From positions 1-64,000 of the forward strand of contig NZ_LGEA01000103.1 in assembly GCF_001280065.1 (NCBI RefSeq): a stretch of 64,000 nt of DNA. The letters are read 5' to 3'. The notes under the pieces were generated by a model. The model did no database searches. It was not told the DNA's origin and was given only the letters and a program-made list of their open reading frames with translations. The first letter of the stretch is position 1. Every line of letters starts with the position of its first letter. The stretch comes from Streptomyces sp. NRRL B-1140. Its GTDB lineage: Bacteria > Actinomycetota > Actinomycetes > Streptomycetales > Streptomycetaceae. Both the position numbers and the translations under genes were made by a program. Positions 39,879 through 48,478 of this stretch are shown piece after piece.

Positions 39879-42646
39879 CGTCCGGCCCCCGGATCCAGGG
39901 CGTCCAGGACGTGCCCGGGCGGACCGGAGGCGACGACGCGGCCCGCGGTCATCACCTGTACGACATCCGCGAGACCGGCCACCAGGTCCAGATCGTGCTC
40001 GACGACGAGGAGGGCCGTGCCGTCGGCGGCCAGGGCTTTCAGGACGCGGGCCAAGGCGGCCACTTCGGCGGTGTCCAGACCGGCGGCGGGTTCGTCCAGC
40101 AGGAGGACGCGGGGGCTGCCCGCGAGGGCCCGGGCCAGCTCGACGCGGCGCAGCGTGCCGGTGGGCAGCGAGGCGGCGGGCCGTGCGCGTACGGGCCCGT
40201 CGAGCCCGAGCAGCCTGAGGGTGCGTTCCACCGCGCCCGGGTCGGCCACCCGGCCCTGCTCCGCCCCCACCCGGACGTTCTCGGCCACGGTCAGCGAGGG
40301 GAAGACGGCCAGCTGCTGGAAGGTCCGCGCCACACCGAGCCGGGAGCGGGTGTGGGCGGGCAGCGCGGTGATGTCCCGTCCGCCGAGCCGCACGGTCCCG
40401 CGCCCGGGCCGCAGCGTCCCGGCCAGACAGTGGAACAGGGTGCTCTTCCCGGCCCCGTTGGGCCCCACGACGCCGGTGATCCGTCCGGGGGAGAGGCTCA
40501 GGTCCACCCCGTCGAGGGCGGTGAAGCCGCCATAGCGGACGTGGAGGTCCCGGGCGGTGAGGAGGGGCGCGGTGGCGGGGGAAACGGCCATCGGGCGACG
40601 TCCCGAACGTGGTTCGCGGTCTCGGGCCTCCCGCCGACCGGCCGGTCCCGCCTCGCCGTGTCCCCCGCCCGTTCCCGCCTGCTCCCCGCCGCGTGCTCCG
40701 CCTGTCGCCCCGGCCGTTCCCGCTTGCTCCCCGCCGTGCGCCACACCCGTCGCCCCCGCCGGCACCGGTGCCCTCACCGCCGCGCGCGGCTGCGCCGGCT
40801 GCAGCAGTGCGCGGGCCCGCAGGCCCCTCTCCGTCAGCGCCGGGGTACGGCGCGGCCGCAGACGGTCCGCCGTCGCGCGCAAGGCCTCGTACGGACCGCC
40901 AGGGAAGCGGCCCACCAGGATCGCCAGGATGCCGACGAGGGCGGCCGCGACCCCGCCGCGCGTGCCCGCGTCGAGCCCGACCAGGAGGGCCGCGGCGGCG
41001 AGGGCGCCGAGCGTGCTGTCGGCGCCCAGCACCACCACGGCCGCGAACCACAGCAGGCCCCGCACCGGGTCGTAGGCGCCCGCGTCGAAGGCACGCAGCC
41101 CCATGCCGAGCATGGCGCCGCCCAGCGCGGCCAGAGCGGCACCCGCGACGAACGCCAGCAGCTTCAGGGACGGCACCCGGACGCCCGCCGCCTGCGCGCC
41201 CCGCTCGTGATCCCGCATGGCGGCGAGGGCCCGGCCCGTCCGCCCCCGGCGCAGCGCGCGCGTCGCCAGCAGCGCGGCCGCCAGCAGGAGCAGCTCCAGG
41301 ACGTAGTACGCCCGGTCCCCGTCGAAGCCCGCCGGACGGCCGAGCGCGAGGCCCGCCGTGGCGTACGGCTGGGCGAAGACGAAACGGCTCACCCCCACAC
41401 CGACCGCGAACGTCGCCAGCGCCAGGGCCAGGCCCCGGCGGCCGATCGCCGGCCAGCCCGTCAGCAGCCCGAGCGGCGCCACCAGCACGACCGCCACCGC
41501 GAGGGCCGCCAGTTCCGGCAGGCGGGGCAGGCCCGGGAAGCGGCCCGACGCCAGCAGTGCCGTGAAAAGGGCGCCCAGACCCGCGTACGCGGCCTGCCCC
41601 AGGCAGATCTGGCCGCCCCGTCCGGTGACCACCACCAGCGACAGCAGGATCACGGCCAGCGCCGGGACCTGGACCGAGGTGTGCAGGTCCCGGCCCGCGA
41701 GACCCAGCGGCAGCAGGAACAGCACCAGCACCACGATCCAGACGCCCGGCGCGGCCGGCACGCGCACCGTGGCCGCGCGCGGCAGCACGTCCCGCTCCCC
41801 GACGCCCGGCAGCACCAGCGCCGCGACCAGCAGCGCGACGACGAACAGGTTCGTTCCCACCGCCTGGAGCAGCGGCTCGGCCCAGCCCGGCGGATGCAGC
41901 CGCGTCAGGTGGCTCTGCGCCACCCCGATGCCCAGCGCCACCACCACCGCGACCGTCAGGCTCCGCATCCGTGCCGCCACCGCGACCGCGACGACCTCCA
42001 TCACGAGCAGCGACAGACCGTAGGGGTCGAGCCGTACGTACGGCGCCAGCAGCACACCCGTCAGCCCGGCCGTGAACGCACCGAACGCCCAGCCGGTGGC
42101 CGCGACCCGGTCCGCGTCGATGCCGCCCAGTACCGCGAGCCGCCGGTCGTCCACCACGGCTCGCAGCTCCCGTCCGAACCGCGTCCGGCGGACCACCACC
42201 GCGACGCCGGCGGCCAGCACCAGCACCACCGCGAGCTGCCCCCACGGCTCGTCCGGCACCAGCACCGGGGCGTCGTCCCGCGCTCCCTGCCCCCACACCA
42301 GCGCCGCCCCGCCCACCAGCAGGACGAACACCCCGATGGACGCCACCAGCGTCTGCGCGGGATCACCGCCCAGGACCGCCAGAGGCCGGAAGACGAACCG
42401 TTCCAGGACCACCCCCACCCCCGGCGCCAGCACCAGCAGCGTCACCGCCGCCCCGAGCCACAGGGGCCAGCCCCACTCGACTACGCACTGCCGCAAGCCG
42501 TACGCGCACACCATGGCGATCGCGCCGTGCGCGAAGTTCAGCACGCCCGTCGCGCGGTACGTCACGACCAGGCCGATCCCGGTGAGCGCCGCCGCGCTGC
42601 CGACCGAGAGCCCGGCGAGCGTGAGGTCGTACGTCAGCGAGGACAT
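39875..42646 (-). CDS. Fused LivH-LivM-LivG branched-chain amino-acid-type ABC transporter protein
   Basis: A single 923-residue ORF carrying three normally separate subunits. Residues 1-290 are a LivH permease (VTYRATGVLNFAHGAIAM, VLERFVFRPL, FGRELRAVVDD). Residues 300-600 are a LivM permease (GQICLGQAAYAGLGALFTAL, RALRRGRTGRALAAMRDHER). A ~65-residue linker with repeats of GARGGEQAG precedes a LivG ATPase at ~665-923: GVVGPNGAGKSTLFHCLAG, TFQQLAVFPSLTVAENV, LLLDEPAAGLD and VVEHDLDLVAGL. The signature region is altered to SLPTGTLRRVELARAL. ATG 42646 overlaps the stop of the small membrane gene upstream. The ligand is probably an amino acid or amide; a divergent binding protein is nearby. Confidence 0.92.
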   Translation of the reverse strand: MSSLTYDLTLAGLSVGSAAALTGIGLVVTYRATGVLNFAHGAIAMVCAYGLRQCVVEWGWPLWLGAAVTLLVLAPGVGVVLERFVFRPLAVLGGDPAQTLVASIGVFVLLVGGAALVWGQGARDDAPVLVPDEPWGQLAVVLVLAAGVAVVVRRTRFGRELRAVVDDRRLAVLGGIDADRVAATGWAFGAFTAGLTGVLLAPYVRLDPYGLSLLVMEVVAVAVAARMRSLTVAVVVALGIGVAQSHLTRLHPPGWAEPLLQAVGTNLFVVALLVAALVLPGVGERDVLPRAATVRVPAAPGVWIVVLVLFLLPLGLAGRDLHTSVQVPALAVILLSLVVVTGRGGQICLGQAAYAGLGALFTALLASGRFPGLPRLPELAALAVAVVLVAPLGLLTGWPAIGRRGLALALATFAVGVGVSRFVFAQPYATAGLALGRPAGFDGDRAYYVLELLLLAAALLATRALRRGRTGRALAAMRDHERGAQAAGVRVPSLKLLAFVAGAALAALGGAMLGMGLRAFDAGAYDPVRGLLWFAAVVVLGADSTLGALAAAALLVGLDAGTRGGVAAALVGILAILVGRFPGGPYEALRATADRLRPRRTPALTERGLRARALLQPAQPRAAVRAPVPAGATGVAHGGEQAGTAGATGGARGGEQAGTGGGHGEAGPAGRREARDREPRSGRRPMAVSPATAPLLTARDLHVRYGGFTALDGVDLSLSPGRITGVVGPNGAGKSTLFHCLAGTLRPGRGTVRLGGRDITALPAHTRSRLGVARTFQQLAVFPSLTVAENVRVGAEQGRVADPGAVERTLRLLGLDGPVRARPAASLPTGTLRRVELARALAGSPRVLLLDEPAAGLDTAEVAALARVLKALAADGTALLVVEHDLDLVAGLADVVQVMTAGRVVASGPPGHVLDALDPGAGR
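40665..40752 (-). repeat. Degenerate tandem repeat in the LivM-LivG linker
   Basis: Two imperfect ~42-base units (built on CGTTCCCGC-TGCTCCCCGCC and CCTGTCGCCCC) encode the Gly/Ala/Glu-rich GGEQAGT-type linker of the transporter fusion. The copies keep the frame. Confidence 0.6.
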
Positions 42647-43122
42647 CAGTCGGTTTCTTCGGCCGGTTCGCAGATCGGGCAGGCGTCCAGCTCACCGCCG
42701 GCCACCAGCTTGGAATCCACCGGCACCGCCTCCGCCTTGCCGGCGACCAGCGGGCAGTCGGCGCGGTGCCACAGGGTGCCGCCCGGCACCATCAGCAGAT
42801 CGCCGCTGACCGCGAGGGGCGCGAGCACCGCCCGGCCGGTCTCCTCCGTCCCGGCCGGTTCGGCCGCCACCAGCAGGCCGTACAGCTCCTCCACGCGCGA
42901 GGCGGCGACCGAACCCCTGCCCTGGGCCAGCAGTACCGCCCCGGCGATGATCAGCGCGGCCCCGGGGATCGTGCAGGAGGCCAGGTAGGGCAACTGCCGT
43001 TCGGCGTAACGCTCGCCGGAGACCCCGTACCAGCCCACGGCGCACAGCACCGCGCCGGCGGCCAGGGCGGCCCAGCCCGCCCACAGGACGGGATGCACGG
43101 TCCGCAGTCGGCTGGTCCGCAT
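42646..43122 (-). CDS. Small membrane protein with His/Cys metal-ligand-like C-terminus
   Basis: A 158-residue protein from ATG 43122, with GGGAG six bases upstream. Two predicted membrane helices lie near the N-terminus (VLWAGWAALAAGAVLCAVGW, then LASCTIPGAALIIAGAVLLA). The C-terminal cytosolic domain contains LWHRADCPLVAGK and DACPICEP, a His-x3-Cys plus Cys-x2-Cys arrangement that resembles a zinc site. It is the first gene of the liv-like operon; its stop overlaps the LivHMG start (ATGA), so it is coupled to the transporter. I do not recognise a named family. A regulatory or assembly role is an inference. Confidence 0.82.
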   Translation of the reverse strand: MRTSRLRTVHPVLWAGWAALAAGAVLCAVGWYGVSGERYAERQLPYLASCTIPGAALIIAGAVLLAQGRGSVAASRVEELYGLLVAAEPAGTEETGRAVLAPLAVSGDLLMVPGGTLWHRADCPLVAGKAEAVPVDSKLVAGGELDACPICEPAEETD

Positions 43123-43267
43123 CGCTGGCTCCCACACGTCGGATTCGGCTGTGCGTGCGTCGGGCTGCCTGTTCGAGTCCGCCGATCGCTTGCACTATGC
43201 CCTGTGGAAGCTGACCCTGAAAGCACCGGGCGCACATGGCCCGGACCGACACCCGGTGGTGAGCCAG

Positions 43268-43831
43268 ATGGTTCTCGGCAGCGACCTCAGGCGGGGGAAC
43301 GCGACGGGGGGTCCACGCACCGCGGGACGGGGCACGGCGATCGCGGCCGCCCTAATCCTGGTCCTCGCCCCGGCCCTCGCGGCGTGCAGCGACGACTACG
43401 GCGGTGGCGGCGCGAGCACGCCCCCCACACCGACCGCGGAGCGCACCACGAGCGCCCCGGCCAGCGCACCGGCGGACCGGGCCGCGGCGGAGACGGAGAT
43501 CAAGCAGAACTGGCAGAAGTTCTTCGACCCGAACACCCTGCCCGAGGACAAGCTGGCCGTCCTGGAGAACGGCGAGCGGATGGCACCCGTCCTCAAGGCC
43601 TTCAGCGGTGACGCCCGGGGCGGGCAGGTCGAGGCGAAGGTCACCAAGGTCCGGTTCACGTCGCCGACCGGCGCGGACGTGACGTACACGCTCACCCTCA
43701 AGGGCGCCACCGTCCTGCCGAATGCCTCCGGTACGGCCGTCGAACAGGACGGCACCTGGAAGGTGTCCGTCAAGACGCTGTGCTCGCTGGTGCAGATGAG
43801 CGGTAATGCGTCGCCGGTCCCGGGTTGCTGA
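43268..43831 (+). CDS. Lipoprotein similar to mycobacterial MTB12-type low-molecular-weight antigen
   Basis: A 187-residue exported lipoprotein. The signal segment TAIAAALILVLAPALAAC ends in a lipobox with Cys, followed by a Gly/Thr/Pro linker. The mature domain (EIKQNWQKFFDPNTLPEDKL, VLENGERMAPVLKAF, VTYTLTLKGATVLP) resembles the MTB12-like fold of mycobacterial secreted antigens, whose function is unclear. ATG 43268 is used; GTG 43259 or 43256 would add three or four residues. The 26-base overlap with the next binding-protein gene suggests co-transcription. Confidence 0.8.
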   Translation: MVLGSDLRRGNATGGPRTAGRGTAIAAALILVLAPALAACSDDYGGGGASTPPTPTAERTTSAPASAPADRAAAETEIKQNWQKFFDPNTLPEDKLAVLENGERMAPVLKAFSGDARGGQVEAKVTKVRFTSPTGADVTYTLTLKGATVLPNASGTAVEQDGTWKVSVKTLCSLVQMSGNASPVPGC

Positions 43832-45092
43832 GATCCTCGCCGCGGTCCTGTTGCTCTCCCTGAGCGCGGCCTGCGGCAGCCGGCTTCCGGAGAGCGACTT
43901 CCGGCACGACGACCGCACCCCGCCGCCCCCTGCGTCCGCGCCCCTGCGGGTCGGCATCATCACCAGCGCCACCAGCCCGGTCGGCGGAAGCGCCTTCACC
44001 GGCCCGCGCGACGGCGCCCAGGCCTTCTTCGACCGGCTCAACGCCCGCGGCGGCATCGACGGGCGCCGGGTCGAGGTACGCCGCTGCGACGACGGCGGCA
44101 GCGGCGTCGGCAACAACGAGTGCGTGCACCGGCTCGTCGAGGAGGACGACGTCGTCGCCCTGGTCGCCACCACCGCCCTCGACTACGCGGGCGCCTCCCG
44201 CGTCTCCCGCGCGCGCGTGCCCGACATCGGCGGCCAGCCCATCGGCGCCGCCTACGACACCTACCCTCACCTCTACGGCATCTACGGCAGCCTCGCGCCC
44301 CGCGACGGCACCCCCGGCTGGGACGGCAAGCTGTACGGCGGCACCGAGGTCTACCGCTACTTCAAGCGCGAGCACGGGGCCCGCACCGCCGCCGTCGTCT
44401 CCTACAACCAGTCCGCCTCGGCCGCCTACGCCCGGCTCGTCGAGCGGGGCCTGCGCGCCGAGGGCTACCAGGTCGTCACCGAGCAGGTCGACTTCGCCCT
44501 GCCCAACTTCCGCGCCGTCGCCGCCGATCTCAAGGAGCAGGGCGCCGACCTGGTGTTCGACGCCATCGACGCGCACGGCAACGCGCAGCTCTGCCGGGCC
44601 ATGGACGAGGCCGGCGCCGACCTCACCGCCAAGGTGACCAACGTGCAGAACTGGACGTCCACCGTCGCCGACGACTACAAGGACGCCCCGCGCTGCCGCA
44701 ACGCCCTCTGGGCGACCGGCGCCAGCCGCAACTTCGACGACACCGGCGACCCGGCCGTACGGGAGTTCCGCGAGGCGACGAAGGGGCTGGAGACGCACTC
44801 CCAGTGGCAGCTCGAGGGATGGGCGGCCGCACGGTGGTTCACGGACGCGGCGAAGTCCTGCGCGGCGAGGGGCATCACGCGCGCGTGCGTCGACTCGTTC
44901 ATGAACCGCAGCCAGGGCTACACCGCTGGAGGCCTGCTGCTCCCCGTCCGGTTCGCACACCTCCCCGAGCCGCCGCGGACGAACAGGACCTGCCTGTCGG
45001 TGGCCCGCTGGCAGGACGGCAGGGGCTGGGTGGGCCAGGGGGACATGAACCGCACCTGCTTCACCGTCCCCCAACTGGCCTACACCCCTTGA
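43806..45092 (+). CDS. LivJ-type substrate-binding lipoprotein
   Basis: A 428-residue type I periplasmic-binding protein from ATG 43806, overlapping the previous gene by 26 bases. The signal peptide has the lipobox LSLSAAC. The binding fold is evident in PLRVGIITSATSPVGGSAFT, DGAQAFFDRLNARGGIDGRR, VALVATTALDYAGASRVS and AAVVSYNQSASAAYARLVER. It is divergent from the fused LivHMG and LivF genes and is the likely ligand receptor for that importer. Four or more Cys residues in the C-terminal half suggest disulphides. The ligand is unknown. Confidence 0.9.
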   Translation: MRRRSRVAEILAAVLLLSLSAACGSRLPESDFRHDDRTPPPPASAPLRVGIITSATSPVGGSAFTGPRDGAQAFFDRLNARGGIDGRRVEVRRCDDGGSGVGNNECVHRLVEEDDVVALVATTALDYAGASRVSRARVPDIGGQPIGAAYDTYPHLYGIYGSLAPRDGTPGWDGKLYGGTEVYRYFKREHGARTAAVVSYNQSASAAYARLVERGLRAEGYQVVTEQVDFALPNFRAVAADLKEQGADLVFDAIDAHGNAQLCRAMDEAGADLTAKVTNVQNWTSTVADDYKDAPRCRNALWATGASRNFDDTGDPAVREFREATKGLETHSQWQLEGWAAARWFTDAAKSCAARGITRACVDSFMNRSQGYTAGGLLLPVRFAHLPEPPRTNRTCLSVARWQDGRGWVGQGDMNRTCFTVPQLAYTP

Positions 45093-45130
45093 GGACAGCG
45101 GCTGTCCGCAAGTCCTGGCAGACTCGTCCC

Positions 45131-46171
45131 ATGTTGGAGACCTCGGCCCGTCTGCTGCGTCTGCTGTCCCTGCTCCAGGCCCACCGCGAGTGGTCCGGCG
45201 CCGACCTGGCCGGCCGGCTCGGCGTCAGCGCCCGCACCCTGCGCCGGGACGTCGACCGGTTGCGCGAACTCGGCTACCCGGTCAACGCCAGCCCCGGAAC
45301 CGGCGGCGGCTACCAGCTGGGCGCCGGGGCCGAACTGCCGCCGCTGCTCCTGGACGACGACGAGGCCGTCGCCGTCGCGGTCGGCCTGCGCACCGCCGCC
45401 GGACAGGGGATCGACGGCATCGGCGAGACCTCGGTGCGCGCTCTCGCCAAGCTGGAACAGGTGCTGCCGAACCGGCTGCGCCGCCGTGTGGGAGCCCTGA
45501 ACGCCGTCACCGTGCCGATGCTGCGCAGCACGCTGCCCTCCTCCGTCGACCCGGCCGTGCTCACCGAACTCGCCCATCTGTGCCGGGACGCCGAACGGCT
45601 GCGCTTCGAGTACCGCGGCCACGACGGCACCCCCTCTCGCCGCACCGTCGAACCGCACCGGCTGGTGTGCACCGAACGCCGCTGGTACCTGGTCGCCTGG
45701 GATCTCGGCCGGGACGACTGGCGCACGTTCCGCGTGGACCGTGTCACACCCAAGCCCCCGCACGGCCCGCGCTTCACCCCCCGCAAGCCGCCCGCCGAGG
45801 ACCTCGCCGCCTACGTCTCCCAGGGCGTCTCCACGCGCGCGTACGCCACTCACGCCGTCGTGCGGCTCCTGGTGCCGCTGGAGGAGGCCGCCGAGCACAT
45901 CTCGCCCTCGGCCGGGGTGCTGGAGGCCGAAGGGCCGGACAGCTGCCTGCTGCGCTGCGGCGCCGGGAGCCTCGACGTGATGGTCATCCACGTGATGATG
46001 CTGGGCTTCGAGTTCGAGGTGCTGGAGCCGGTCGAGCTGATCGAGGCGATCAGGAGGACCCGGGACCGGCTTGATGGCGCTCTGGCTCGGGCTGCGACGT
46101 CACCGCCGCGTACTCCGGATGGTGCAGGTCGAACGCCGGGGACTCGGAACGGATCCGGGGCAGCGTCGTGA
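45131..46171 (+). CDS. WYL-domain HTH transcriptional regulator
   Basis: A 346-residue DeoR/WYL regulator from ATG 45131. The N-terminal winged helix is [41 protein letters not shown] central WYL domain has [20 protein letters not shown] and [22 protein letters not shown]-terminal WCX-like extension ends at [13 protein letters not shown]. The last ~30 residues are low-complexity Pro/Thr/Gly and overlap the 3' end of the convergent ctaD gene by 122 bases, probably because an original stop was lost. WYL regulators can respond to DNA damage or nucleotides; the target here is unknown. Confidence 0.88.
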   Translation: MLETSARLLRLLSLLQAHREWSGADLAGRLGVSARTLRRDVDRLRELGYPVNASPGTGGGYQLGAGAELPPLLLDDDEAVAVAVGLRTAAGQGIDGIGETSVRALAKLEQVLPNRLRRRVGALNAVTVPMLRSTLPSSVDPAVLTELAHLCRDAERLRFEYRGHDGTPSRRTVEPHRLVCTERRWYLVAWDLGRDDWRTFRVDRVTPKPPHGPRFTPRKPPAEDLAAYVSQGVSTRAYATHAVVRLLVPLEEAAEHISPSAGVLEAEGPDSCLLRCGAGSLDVMVIHVMMLGFEFEVLEPVELIEAIRRTRDRLDGALARAATSPPRTPDGAGRTPGTRNGSGAAS

Positions 46172-47741
46172 AGTTGTGCCGCGGCGGCGGACACGAGGTC
46201 GCCCACTCCAGCGAGCGGCCGAAGCCCCACGGGTCGTCGGTCTCGACCTTCTCGCCGTACTTGGCGGTCTTCCACACGTTGTAGAGGAACGGCAGCGTCG
46301 ACATGCCGAGCAGGAACGCCCCGATCGTCGACACCGTGTTGAGCGCCGTGAACCCGTCCGCCGCGAGGTAGTCCGCGTACCGGCGGGGCATGCCCTCGGC
46401 GCCCAGCCAGTGCTGCACCAGGAACGTGGTGTGGAAGCCGACGAACAGCGTCCAGAACTGGATCTTGCCGAGCCGTTCGTCGAGCATCTTCCCGGTGAAC
46501 TTCGGCCACCAGAAGTAGAAGCCGGCGAAGATCGCGAAGACGACCGTGCCGAAGACGACGTAGTGGAAGTGCGCGACCACGAAGTACGAGTCCGTCACGT
46601 GGAAGTCCATCGGCGGCGACGCCAGGATCACCCCGGTCAGCCCGCCGAACAGGAACGTCACCAGGAAGCCCGTCGCCCACAGCATCGGCGTCTCGAAGGA
46701 CAGCGAGCCCTTCAGCATGGTGCCGGCCCAGTTGAAGAACTTCACACCGGTCGGCACCGCGATCAGGAAGCTCATGAAGGAGAAGAACGGCAGCAGCACC
46801 GCACCCGTGGCGAACATGTGGTGCGCCCACACGATCATCGACAGACCGGTGATCGCCATCGTCGCGCCGACCAGCGTCAGATAGCCGAACAGCGGTTTGC
46901 GGCTGAACACCGGGATGATCTCCGTGATGATGCCGAAGAACGGCAGCGCGATGATGTACACCTCGGGATGACCGAAGAACCAGAACAGGTGCTGCCACAG
47001 GATCGCCCCGCCGTTGGCCGCGTCGAAGACCTGCGCACCGAACCGCCGGTCCGCCTCCAGCACCAGCAGCGCCGCCGCCAGCACCGGGAACGCCATCAGG
47101 ATCAGGATCGACGTGAACAGGGTGTTCCACACGAAGATCGGCATCCGGAACATCGTCATGCCCGGGGCGCGCATCCCGATGATCGTGGTGATGAAGTTGA
47201 CCGCGCCGAGGATCGTGCCGAAGCCCGACAGGGCCAGCCCCATGATCCACAGATCGGGGCCGAGACCCGGCGAACGCTCCGCGCTGTTCAGCGGGGCGTA
47301 GGCGAACCAGCCGAAGTCGGCCGGTCCGGAGGGCACGAGCAGCGAGCCGAGCACGATCAGTCCGCCGAAAAGGAACAGCCAGTACGAGAACATGTTCAGC
47401 CGCGGGAAGGCGACGTCGGGCGCGCCGATCTGCAACGGCATCAGCTCGTTGGCGAAGCCCGCGAAGCTCGGCGTCGCGAACAGCAGCAGCATGATCGTGC
47501 CGTGCATCGTGAACGCCTGGTTGAACTGCGCGTTGTCGATGATCTGCAGGCCCGGCCGGGCGAGCTCGGCGCGCATCAGCAGCGCCATCACCCCGGCGAT
47601 CAGGAAGAACACGAACGACGTGACCAGGTAGAGATGGCCGATCTTCTTGTGGTCCGTCGTGGTCAGCCAGTCGACCACCACCCGCCCGTGCCGTGTGCGC
47701 GGCTCGGACGGCGTCACCGCCGGTACGGTCTGCGTCCCCAT
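46050..47741 (-). CDS. ctaD: Cytochrome c oxidase subunit I (orphan CtaD)
   Basis: A 563-residue haem-copper oxidase subunit I from ATG 47741, with AAGGGG ten bases upstream. Twelve membrane helices are expected. All redox ligands are visible: haem a His in [16 protein letters not shown], CuB His and the cross-linked Tyr in [15 protein letters not shown], the His pair in [14 protein letters not shown], and haem a3 and a His in [11 protein letters not shown]. The K-channel and D-channel regions look intact. No ctaC, ctaE or ctaF genes are near, so this is an additional copy that must use subunits encoded elsewhere. Its 3' end overlaps the WYL gene. Confidence 0.94.
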   Translation of the reverse strand: MGTQTVPAVTPSEPRTRHGRVVVDWLTTTDHKKIGHLYLVTSFVFFLIAGVMALLMRAELARPGLQIIDNAQFNQAFTMHGTIMLLLFATPSFAGFANELMPLQIGAPDVAFPRLNMFSYWLFLFGGLIVLGSLLVPSGPADFGWFAYAPLNSAERSPGLGPDLWIMGLALSGFGTILGAVNFITTIIGMRAPGMTMFRMPIFVWNTLFTSILILMAFPVLAAALLVLEADRRFGAQVFDAANGGAILWQHLFWFFGHPEVYIIALPFFGIITEIIPVFSRKPLFGYLTLVGATMAITGLSMIVWAHHMFATGAVLLPFFSFMSFLIAVPTGVKFFNWAGTMLKGSLSFETPMLWATGFLVTFLFGGLTGVILASPPMDFHVTDSYFVVAHFHYVVFGTVVFAIFAGFYFWWPKFTGKMLDERLGKIQFWTLFVGFHTTFLVQHWLGAEGMPRRYADYLAADGFTALNTVSTIGAFLLGMSTLPFLYNVWKTAKYGEKVETDDPWGFGRSLEWATSCPPPRHNFTTLPRIRSESPAFDLHHPEYAAVTSQPEPERHQAGPGSS

Positions 47742-48187
47742 CGCTCGCTCGCCCCTTCGCTCATCGCGCACCGGGCCCGCCGTAGCCCGCGCCTCACGTA
47801 CCCGCGAGCTCACGCCATGATGCTCACGGCACCGCGAGGTCCGACAGGGGGTGAACCGGCCTCCGGGTGCAGAAGCCATGCATTTCCTGTACCGCGCCGA
47901 CTTCAACCGGCCGGTCCGGCAGCGGAAAGGAACGGAGGCCGAAGGTACTTCTCCCGGAACTTTCAGCCGGGCTTTTCCATGAGCTCATGGGACACGCGGG
48001 AATTACGGCCGAATGCCTGCGGAAGGCCTACGGAACCGCTCGTCCGTGTGACGGACAGCTCCCGAAACGCCTGTCGTGATCTTGTGACAGAAGCGTGACG
48101 GGAGGCGGACAGTGACCGGCCGCGGCCCGCCGGGACGGCAGCCGGACCGGACTTCCGCGGCCGCCGGTCAGGACATAGCGTGGCGGC
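47742..48187. promoter_or_regulatory. Control region between ctaD and the I78-like gene
   Basis: This 446-base gene-free stretch contains CCCGG/CCGGG with CTTTTCC behind it (47953-47977), a weak terminator-like hairpin. It also contains the perfect 14-bp palindrome CCATGAGCTCATGG at 47977-47990. The palindrome is a candidate operator for the ctaD promoter about 240 bases away. A 70-codon ORF at 47867-48079 lacks coding bias and was not called. Confidence 0.45.
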
Positions 48188-48403
48188 ATGGCACCGACTC
48201 CGACACCTTCCGCGGAACCCGACGACAGCCCGGACACCTATGTCGGCCTGGAGGCCGGCCGAGCCGAAAGCCTCGCGCGTGAGCGCGGCTGGCCCACGGT
48301 GCGCGCGCTGCCGCCCGGGGCGATCATCACGATGGAGTACCGCGTGGGCCGGCTGAACTTCGAGGTCAAGGGCGGCCGGGTGGCGCGGGCCTGGAAGGGC
48401 TGA
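48188..48403 (+). CDS. I78-like peptidase-inhibitor family protein
   Basis: A 71-residue protein. After a Pro-rich N-terminus the core is TYVGLEAGRAESLARERGWP, VRALPPGAIITMEYRVGRLN and FEVKGGRVARAWKG. This fits the I78 pattern: a conserved Gly-rich loop, then RLN followed by a strand. It has no signal peptide and lacks the Cys pair of plant and fungal members, so it acts in the cytosol if it inhibits proteases. No clear ribosome site is visible; ATG 48188 is the only reasonable start. A strong terminator follows. Confidence 0.72.
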   Translation: MAPTPTPSAEPDDSPDTYVGLEAGRAESLARERGWPTVRALPPGAIITMEYRVGRLNFEVKGGRVARAWKG

Positions 48404-48412
48404 GATCCGGCG

Positions 48413-48443
48413 AGGCCCCGGTTCCGCTCCGGAACCGGGGCCT
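48413..48443. terminator. Bidirectional terminator
   Basis: AGGCCCCGGTTCC (48413-48425) pairs perfectly with GGAACCGGGGCCT (48431-48443) between convergent genes. Confidence 0.9.
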
Positions 48444-48478
48444 TCGCCATGCCGGGGGCGGCGCGTACCGGCCGGTGG

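Noticed and set aside
39875..40591. Separate LivG gene starting at the internal ATG at 40591
   Set aside because: No ribosome site precedes that ATG, and the reading frame is continuous with LivM through a repeat-containing linker. A fusion is the simpler reading, although internal initiation cannot be excluded.
47867..48079. 70-codon ORF in the ctaD upstream region
   Set aside because: It lacks the genome's third-position G/C bias and a ribosome site, and runs over the hairpin and palindrome.
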